The notes below the pieces were generated by a model. That model was not told where the DNA came from. It saw only the letters and a list, made by a program, of their open reading frames with translations, and did not search any database. Made by a program: the position numbers and the translations under genes. A stretch of DNA of 64,000 nt from SIG672 sp045605765. Lineage in GTDB: Bacteria > Bacillota > Clostridia > Oscillospirales > CAG-272. This document shows positions 58,972 through 64,000 of this stretch, piece by piece; position 1 is the first letter of the stretch, and each line of letters opens with the position of its first letter. The stretch is taken from NCBI GenBank assembly GCA_045605765.1, contig JAZUQQ010000014.1:94989-158988 (forward strand), given 5' to 3'.

Positions 58972-60636
58972 ATGTTGTACCCAAAACTCAACAAATACAG
59001 AGACCTTTATAATCTTAACGGAATTTGGAAATTCAGGACTGTTTCCGACGATTACATTCCCGAAGAAGAAGCAGAGGGCACCTCGCTTATGGCAGTGCCC
59101 GCAAGCTACAATGATATAGTTACCTCGAAAGAAATAAAAGATTATGTCGGAAAAGTGCTTTACGAGACTGTTTTTTCATTGCCGGTAAGAGATGACAGGA
59201 TATATCATCTTCGTATCGGTGCGACCAGCCATAAATGCGAGGTTTATCTCAACGGTAAGCTTATAGCACACGGAATAAACGGTTATTTTCCAATAGATAC
59301 CGAGCTCTGCGATGTTAGGGAGACCAATCGCCTCTCTGTGATCATAGACAACAGACTGACATTCCAGACGCTTCCCGTAGGTCGTATAGTAAACGGAAAG
59401 CAGATAATAAATCACGATTTTTATAACTTCACGGGAATTCACCGTGACGTTCTCGTATATTCAACTCCCGAAAAATACATACACGATATTGAGATAAAAA
59501 CGGTCGTGGGCGGAGATTATTCCGCAATTTCGGTATTTACCGATGCGCAAAATGCAGTTTATAGAGTTTATGACAAATCCGGAAGTCTTGTCGCCGAAAG
59601 CCGTGAAAAGGATATCAGAATAGAAAATCCGATTCTGTGGGATACAGAAAATCCCTATCTTTACACGCTTTCTGTTGAGACCGACTGCGATAGATACGAC
59701 GAGAAATTCGGCATACGCAAGGTGGAAGCAACGAAGGATCAGCTTCTCCTAAACGGAAAGTCGCTTTATTTAAAGGGATTCGGTATGCACGAGGACTCTT
59801 TCGTGCTCGGAAAGGGGAACAGCCCTGCTATAAATATCCGCAACTTTGAGCTTCTCAAATGGATAGGTGCGAATTCTATAAGAACGAGCCATTATCCGTA
59901 TAGCGAGGAGATAATGTCGCTTGCAGATGAGTACGGAATTATGGTAATTGACGAGGTTCCCGCAGTAGGTATGGGCTGGTGGGACGATACATTTACCGAG
60001 GACAGAGCGAACGATGAAACGAAAGAGCTTCATAAAGAGCTTCTCACGCAGCTCGTTGCGCGCGATAAGAATCACCCCTCAGTAATTATGTATTCGGTTG
60101 CAAACGAGGCTGCAACGCATGAACAGAACTCCCGCCCGTATTTTGTCGACGTCGTTGATCACGCACGAAGCCTCACCGATATTCCCATTACTATAATAGA
60201 GTTCACCAAGGCGGATGATTCTCTGGTCGGCGATCTCGTTGACGTTATCGGAATAAATCGCTATTATGCGTGGTATGAAGAGCACGGAGATCTTTCTACC
60301 ATTCAGGACAAGATGGTGACCGAAATCGGAAAATGGCGTAAAAAATGTCAGAAGCCGGTGTTCGTTGCCGAATTCGGCGCGGATACGATAGAGGGTCTTC
60401 ACGCGTTGCCCAGTGAAAGCTTTTCCGAAGAATTCCAGATGGAGCATCTCGGTGAAAACTGCAAGGCGTTTGACAGATCCGAGGGATGCATCGGAGAACA
60501 CGTGTGGAACTTTGCCGATTTCAAGACAAAGCAGGGACTTACTCGAGTAAGAGGAAATCGCAAGGGTGTATTCACTAAGGAAAGACAGCCTAAGCTTGCC
60601 GCTCATTTCCTTCGTGAAAGATGGGCGAAAAAATAA
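58972..60636 (+). CDS. uidA: Beta-glucuronidase (GH2)
   Basis: A 554-residue GH2 enzyme with an N-terminal sugar-binding jelly roll (about 10-170), an Ig-like domain (about 170-255) and a TIM barrel. The acid/base is Glu in SVANEAATHE and the nucleophile is Glu in VFVAEFGADT. The NxK motif that selects glucuronides is present as RGNRKGVFTKE near the C-terminus, with GINRYYAWY. There is no signal peptide, so it should act on imported glucuronides. The segment between VPAVG and HPSVIM is shorter than in E. coli, so the active-site loop is reduced. AGGAG precedes ATG. No glucuronide transporter gene is adjacent. Confidence 0.93.
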   Translation: MLYPKLNKYRDLYNLNGIWKFRTVSDDYIPEEEAEGTSLMAVPASYNDIVTSKEIKDYVGKVLYETVFSLPVRDDRIYHLRIGATSHKCEVYLNGKLIAHGINGYFPIDTELCDVRETNRLSVIIDNRLTFQTLPVGRIVNGKQIINHDFYNFTGIHRDVLVYSTPEKYIHDIEIKTVVGGDYSAISVFTDAQNAVYRVYDKSGSLVAESREKDIRIENPILWDTENPYLYTLSVETDCDRYDEKFGIRKVEATKDQLLLNGKSLYLKGFGMHEDSFVLGKGNSPAINIRNFELLKWIGANSIRTSHYPYSEEIMSLADEYGIMVIDEVPAVGMGWWDDTFTEDRANDETKELHKELLTQLVARDKNHPSVIMYSVANEAATHEQNSRPYFVDVVDHARSLTDIPITIIEFTKADDSLVGDLVDVIGINRYYAWYEEHGDLSTIQDKMVTEIGKWRKKCQKPVFVAEFGADTIEGLHALPSESFSEEFQMEHLGENCKAFDRSEGCIGEHVWNFADFKTKQGLTRVRGNRKGVFTKERQPKLAAHFLRERWAKK

Positions 60637-60671
60637 TAAATTTGAATTTTACTTTGAAGGGGAACAGTAAA

Positions 60672-61298
60672 ATGTCCGAGATTACAAAGGGAAAATTTAT
60701 CGTATTCGAGGGACTTGACGGCAGCGGAAAGGGAACGCAGATCTGTTTGCTCCAGAAGAAGCTTCTTGAAGACGGCAGAGCCGTAGTGCTTACTGCTGAG
60801 CCTACCGAAAGTACGCTTGGTGGAATAATCAGAGATGCTCTTGCAGGAGACCCCGCAAGGTCTCCGTCCGAGCTTGCCTCGCTTTTCGTTTCGGATAGAA
60901 TACGTCACTGTCAGGATCCAAAAAAAGGAATAAAGGCTATGCTCGATGCGGGAAAAGACGTTATATGCGATAGATATTATTTTTCGTCATTTGCATATCA
61001 GGGAATAGATACCGATCTTGATTGGGTAATGAAAATGAACCTTGATTGCCCCGAGACGCTGACTCCCGATGTCTGCATTTTTCTTGATGTTGACCCCGAT
61101 ATTTGTATGCAGAGGATTGATTCATCACGAGCGTTTGTTGAAATATACGAAAAAGCATCAACGCTCGCACGCATAAGAAACAGATTTTTCGATGTCTTTG
61201 AGCGTCTTGGTGACAGAGAGAATATAAAGATAGTAGATGCGGCGCGTTCTCCCGAAGAAATAGCGGATGATATATACAAGATAGTAGCTAAGCTGTAA
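60672..61298 (+). CDS. tmk: Thymidylate kinase
   Basis: A 208-residue enzyme that phosphorylates dTMP to dTDP. P-loop FEGLDGSGKGTQ is at the N-terminus, the substrate site DRYYFSSFAYQG lies near residues 98-109, and the LID region carries Arg residues (ARIRNRF). I use ATG 60672, because an upstream frame start at 60621 would precede AAGGGGAAC. It follows the beta-glucuronidase by 35 bases and is 11 bases before a secreted MBL-fold protein, so the three may share the uidA promoter. Confidence 0.94.
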   Translation: MSEITKGKFIVFEGLDGSGKGTQICLLQKKLLEDGRAVVLTAEPTESTLGGIIRDALAGDPARSPSELASLFVSDRIRHCQDPKKGIKAMLDAGKDVICDRYYFSSFAYQGIDTDLDWVMKMNLDCPETLTPDVCIFLDVDPDICMQRIDSSRAFVEIYEKASTLARIRNRFFDVFERLGDRENIKIVDAARSPEEIADDIYKIVAKL

Positions 61299-61309
61299 GC
61301 GAGATTAAA

Positions 61310-62197
61310 ATGAAATGTAAAGGACATAAATCATACATACAAAGAATATCAGCTTTACTCCTCGCTTTGATGCTGGTATGTATTTCCCTTGTAGGATGTA
61401 GAAAAAACACAGAGCCCGATATAACAGCGAGCGAGGAGATGCTCGCTCTGCACTTTATAGATGTAGGGCAAGGCGACTGTGAGCTTATAACTACGCCGAC
61501 AGGCGAGACTGTGCTCATAGATGCAGGTACTCCCGAATCAGGCGAGGATATAGTTTCCTACATAATGGCTCTCGGAATTGTGAAAATAGATGTTTTTGTA
61601 GCGTCACATTATCATTCGGATCATATAGGAGGCTCGCATGATGTCTTTGAAGCCTTTGATATCCTTTCGGTGCTTGTGCTTGATTGTGAGGCGACGACTG
61701 CTACTGCGAGAAAATTGAAAAGGGATATCGAAAAGGAAGAATGCGAGGTTGTTTACGCTGAGCGCGGACTTGAATTTTCTCTCGGACAGGCTGAGTTCCT
61801 CGTGCTCTCTCCCGAAAAGATAACTGACAATGGTGGAAATGATGACAGTATAATGCTCCGTATGGAGTACGGTGAAACGAGACACATATTTACGGGAGAT
61901 GCTGAGCGTGAATCTGAGATGAGTGTAATCGGAGCTTATACGGAAAGCGAGCTTTCAGCGGATATTCTGAAAATCGGACATCACGGGTCGTATACGTCTA
62001 CCTCGGAACTTTTCCTAAGAGCAGTATCACCGAGTATTGCCGTAATATCCTGTGGGCGAGGTAACAGCTACGGACATCCACACACAACAACGATAGAAAG
62101 GCTTGTTGCATTGGTGCCTAGTATTTATCGCACCGACGTAAACGGAGACGTCGTGATATTTACTGACGGAAAGAGCTTTTATTTTAACGGAGAATAA
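61310..62197 (+). CDS. Lipoprotein with metallo-beta-lactamase fold (ComEC C-terminal-like hydrolase)
   Basis: A 295-residue exported protein. The signal peptide ends in lipobox LVGC near residue 30. The mature part opens with LHFIDVGQGDCELI, matching the ComEC/Rec2 metallo-beta-lactamase domain, and holds the zinc motif SHYHSDHIGG, DDSIMLRMEYGETRHIFTGD and KIGHHGSYTSTS with HPH in GNSYGHPH. In ComEC this domain is thought to be a nuclease for DNA uptake. As a stand-alone lipoprotein its substrate is unknown; an extracellular nuclease is one inference. Ribosome site is weak. Confidence 0.88.
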   Translation: MKCKGHKSYIQRISALLLALMLVCISLVGCRKNTEPDITASEEMLALHFIDVGQGDCELITTPTGETVLIDAGTPESGEDIVSYIMALGIVKIDVFVASHYHSDHIGGSHDVFEAFDILSVLVLDCEATTATARKLKRDIEKEECEVVYAERGLEFSLGQAEFLVLSPEKITDNGGNDDSIMLRMEYGETRHIFTGDAERESEMSVIGAYTESELSADILKIGHHGSYTSTSELFLRAVSPSIAVISCGRGNSYGHPHTTTIERLVALVPSIYRTDVNGDVVIFTDGKSFYFNGE

Positions 62198-62244
62198 CAA
62201 AAAGGATTTTCGGTCTTCTCTGCAACTTTAGCGGAGAAAACGCG

Positions 62245-62279
62245 AACACCACCAAGGAATTTTCTTTGGTGGTGTTTTT
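62245..62279 (+). terminator. Terminator after the MBL-fold lipoprotein gene
   Basis: Perfect 11-bp stem AACACCACCAA/TTGGTGGTGTT followed by TTTG. Confidence 0.9.
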
Positions 62280-62294
62280 GTCGTTGGAAAATTA

Positions 62295-62462
62295 CAAAAG
62301 GCTCCCTCCGGGAGGGAGCTGGCGCCGGCGGCTTGCCGCGGGCGACTGAGGGAGAGCGCGTTATTATGAGGTCAATATAAATCCCAAGTGACGCAGGCTC
62401 CTTCCACCACTTCGTGGTCCCCCGCATCCGCTTGCGGATGGCATCTCGGGGGGAGGCTTTTG
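62295..62462. repeat. GC-rich palindromic intergenic element with terminal inverted repeats (MITE/REP-like)
   Basis: About 168 bases with near-matching ends, CAAAAGGCTCCCTCC at the left and the complement CAAAAGCCTCCCCCC at the right. It holds several internal hairpins (GCTCCCTCC/GGAGGGAGC at 62301-62319, GCGGC/GCCGC near 62328-62339, CATCCGC/GCGGATG near 62425-62440). It is far more GC-rich than its surroundings. Similar GGCTCCCTC...GAGGGAG elements are, as I recall, widespread repeats in gut Clostridia. No open frame in it looks coding. Confidence 0.7.
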
Positions 62463-62560
62463 CGTGCCGTTCCTCTGCGGATAGTGGGTTCGGGCTTCTG
62501 CCCGATGGTGCGTGGACTGCCACGCGCTATGCTTGCCCCAGACGCAAGCACCCAATATTT
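62463..62560. repeat. GC-rich flank adjoining the palindromic element
   Basis: The stretch continues GC-rich with hairpins TCGGGC/GCCCGA and GCGTGG/CCACGC, then changes sharply to A+T-rich sequence near 62560. It may be a decayed second copy or part of a longer element. No gene is seen. Confidence 0.4.
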
Positions 62561-62575
62561 CAGAATTCTTTTATG

Positions 62576-62604
62576 TAGACAAATTCAAGTTTTTATGCTA
62601 TAAT
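62576..62604 (+). promoter_or_regulatory. Distal promoter of the XRE-TPR regulator
   Basis: TAGACA and TATAAT with 17-base spacer ending in TGC. A CTCAAC/GTTGAG hairpin follows at 62608-62624. Confidence 0.6.
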
Positions 62605-62644
62605 AAACTCAACGAAAAGTTGAGCAAACTCATTTTTAAGTCGC

Positions 62645-62681
62645 TTCAGTAATCATAACGTGTGTGATATAATTAAATCAC
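62645..62681 (+). promoter_or_regulatory. Proximal promoter with palindrome over the -10 box, possible autoregulatory operator
   Basis: TTCAGT (62645-62650) and TATAAT (62668-62673) are 17 bases apart. The inverted repeat GTGAT/ATCAC (62664-62668 with 62677-62681) covers the -10 box, a place where an XRE repressor could block its own promoter. Confidence 0.5.
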
Positions 62682-62715
62682 GGTACCGATATGAACTATT
62701 AACGGAGGTGCAATT

Positions 62716-63855
62716 ATGGCAATGACCATGGGGCAAATTATAAAGAATCTACGAAAAGGACGAGGTTTTACACAAGAAGAGCTTGCCGAGCGATTGGGGG
62801 TTACGTATCAAGCAATTTCAAAATGGGAAAACGATTCCGGAATGCCGGACATTTCGCAGATCGTGCCGTTGGCGACAATCTTTGATGTAAGTACAGATTT
62901 TCTGTTTGGTATAGACCGCACGTCTGAAGCAGAAGATGCACTCAAGATAGTCTCAACTGCAAACAGCATACAAGAATATGGCAAACTTGACACATATTTG
63001 AAGGCGTACGATATTTTGTTGGACGGTCTGAAAAGATATCCCAATAATTATTTAATTACGTTTAACTGTATGAACTTGGGTGTTTCTCTTTCGTTGCCGG
63101 ACAACGGATGGATATATGCAGGGGAACGTGCCGAAGCAATAATCCACGAAACGATCAGACAGGCTAATTTCATAATCGCAAATTCAAAGAACGTCTCGGA
63201 AATATTGTGGGCGCGACAGAACCTGGTTTTCTTATACAGTGCAAATAAGAAATTTGACTTAGCCACGACCGAAGCCCGCAACTTTCCCGTTCGCACGGAT
63301 CTCACACTATACTCTACAATGGCGATCGTGAATGAGTATATGGGCAACCACGAGCGAGAAGCAACCTACTTGTGTAGCGATATTGATTATTCGCTCCAAG
63401 CATTCGAAAACAATGTCGCTCGTTTAGGCAAAGCATATTATAAAAGCGGAAATTATACCGATGCTATCGAGGTCTATGAAAGATTCTTTGCCGTTATGAA
63501 CGCAATCTTCAAAGATGAGTGTCCTCCGCCATATCACGATTTTGATTCCGGAGATTGTTATTTGTTGCTCGCTGAAGCATATCTTGCTATCGGCGAGGAA
63601 GAAAAAGCAATGGATGCGGTCGAGAGTTCTATTATGTACTATATTGAGCTCTTGAACAGAGAAACAGACAGTGAAAACTGCTACCCGATAGTTGTTTGCT
63701 CTCCGATTGTAAAAAAGCGTGAGTTTAAGCAGCGAATTCGCAAGGATATCATAAAAAAGAAACTGCAAAACAAATTATCCGATAAGTGTATCGAGAAACT
63801 TAATAAAAACAATCGTTTCGTAAAGCTTCTTGATATGGTGAACAATATCCAATAA
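62716..63855 (+). CDS. XRE-family regulator with C-terminal TPR-like domain
   Basis: A 379-residue protein. An XRE helix-turn-helix lies at residues 6-65 (RKGRGFTQEELAERLGVTYQ, then AISKWENDSGMPDI). The remaining 300 residues are helical with TPR-like pairs (ARLGKAYYKSGNYTDAIEVY, SGDCYLLLAEAYLAIGEEEK). The layout resembles RRNPP-type or Rgg-like peptide-responsive regulators, though many clostridial proteins of this shape have unknown ligands. GGAGG lies before ATG. It is followed by the start of a short hydrophobic leader (63958), and the pair could be a sensor with a secreted signal. That is inference only. Confidence 0.88.
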   Translation: MAMTMGQIIKNLRKGRGFTQEELAERLGVTYQAISKWENDSGMPDISQIVPLATIFDVSTDFLFGIDRTSEAEDALKIVSTANSIQEYGKLDTYLKAYDILLDGLKRYPNNYLITFNCMNLGVSLSLPDNGWIYAGERAEAIIHETIRQANFIIANSKNVSEILWARQNLVFLYSANKKFDLATTEARNFPVRTDLTLYSTMAIVNEYMGNHEREATYLCSDIDYSLQAFENNVARLGKAYYKSGNYTDAIEVYERFFAVMNAIFKDECPPPYHDFDSGDCYLLLAEAYLAIGEEEKAMDAVESSIMYYIELLNRETDSENCYPIVVCSPIVKKREFKQRIRKDIIKKKLQNKLSDKCIEKLNKNNRFVKLLDMVNNIQ

Positions 63856-63888
63856 TTATATTTATCCTAAAAAATAATATTTATATCA

Positions 63889-63912
63889 GCAGAGAGTTTA
63901 ATTACTCTCTGC
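63889..63912 (+). terminator. Inverted repeat after the XRE-TPR gene
   Basis: Perfect 8-bp stem GCAGAGAG/CTCTCTGC with an eight-base A/T loop. The tail is not T-rich (TTAAGAATAT), so it may be a weak terminator or an operator for the next gene. Confidence 0.45.
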
Positions 63913-63957
63913 TTAAGAATATATCTAGATAAATGTATTTTTAAGCAAAGAGTGATT

Positions 63958-64000
63958 ATGAAGAAAATAATAAGCAAAATAATACTTGTACTATTATTAG
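63958..64000 (+). CDS. Start of a secreted or membrane protein, cut by the window edge
   Basis: The first 14 codons read MKKIISKIILVLLL, a basic start and hydrophobic core typical of a signal peptide or membrane segment. The rest lies outside the window. AAAGAG lies eight bases upstream. It could be a short peptide gene linked to the preceding XRE-TPR regulator or an unrelated lipoprotein. Confidence 0.5.
   Translation, partial: MKKIISKIILVLLL

Noticed and set aside
62179..62603. Open frames across the GC-rich element
   Set aside because: Frames on both strands arise from GC-rich hairpins lacking stops. They have no ribosome sites and repetitive, low-complexity products.
1..64000. CRISPR arrays, tRNA, rRNA and transposase genes
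   Set aside because: None was found by eye. Repeats seen are palindromic or protein-coding (MucBP, InlB and RCC1 repeats) rather than regularly spaced direct repeats. A tool-based scan would be needed to exclude a lone tRNA.

Overview
The window looks like a chromosomal segment of an anaerobic Clostridia-class Firmicute (Bacillota), probably an uncultured gut or rumen member of the Oscillospiraceae/Christensenellales neighbourhood. Signs of this are a GlgC/GlgD glycogen operon, a complete six-subunit Rnf complex in clostridial gene order, a T-box leader before thrS, strong AGGAGG-type ribosome binding sites, a PaaK/ACT pair and a beta-glucuronidase. GC content looks moderate by eye and was not computed. 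Gene density is high and both strands are used in blocks of 2 to 9 genes.

Layout. 1-2107 (minus): a membrane acyltransferase cut by the window edge and a CDP-glycerol glycerophosphotransferase-like enzyme, probably envelope polymer decoration. 2318-4792: PcrA/UvrD helicase, then a decayed gene remnant. 5261-15690 (minus): a complete glycogen operon, glgB-glgC-glgD-glgA-glgP plus a cytoplasmic GH13 enzyme. 16046-20219: a very large extracellular transglutaminase-like protein with MucBP and InlB-type repeats, and a lipoprotein. 20427-27058: a UDP-sugar pyrophosphorylase, a Cys-rich DUF6062-like protein, an XRE-cupin regulator, an acyl-CoA synthetase, a frameshifted sugar isomerase and MltG. 27268-34395: UppP, FtsK/SpoIIIE, a GNAT protein, a DJ-1 protein, 5-formyl-THF cyclo-ligase, a CPBP protease and RsmG.

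34469-41106 (minus): an HD phosphohydrolase, then rnfCDGEAB followed in the same operon by NusG-II and HepI/Gx-type membrane proteins that resemble EetA and EetB. 41407-50225: miaB, a YlbF-like protein with a cysteine tail, mutS, mutL, and thrS behind a T-box. 50256-55362 (minus): a three-gene envelope operon of unknown role (degenerate M15-peptidase-like protein, zinc-ribbon/TPR-like/RCC1 protein, alpha/alpha-barrel protein). 55557-58646 (minus): GNAT and Sfp-type phosphopantetheinyl transferase, then an ACT-domain protein and a PaaK-type ligase whose leader holds a structured RNA candidate. 58972-64000: beta-glucuronidase, tmk, a secreted metallo-beta-lactamase-fold lipoprotein, a GC-rich palindromic intergenic element, an XRE-TPR regulator and the start of a further secreted or membrane protein.

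How the parts work together: GlgC/GlgD make ADP-glucose, GlgA polymerises it, GlgB branches it, and GlgP and the GH13 enzyme take it apart. Rnf couples ferredoxin and NAD to ion pumping and seems wired to an EetAB-like pair. UppP, MltG, FtsK and the CDP-glycerol enzyme serve envelope growth and division. MutS/MutL with MiaB form a repair and translation-fidelity block. No CRISPR array, tRNA, rRNA, transposase or prophage gene was seen. The items most worth follow-up are the paaK leader RNA, the Rnf-EetAB-like operon, the three-gene RCC1 envelope operon and the GC-rich repeat element.
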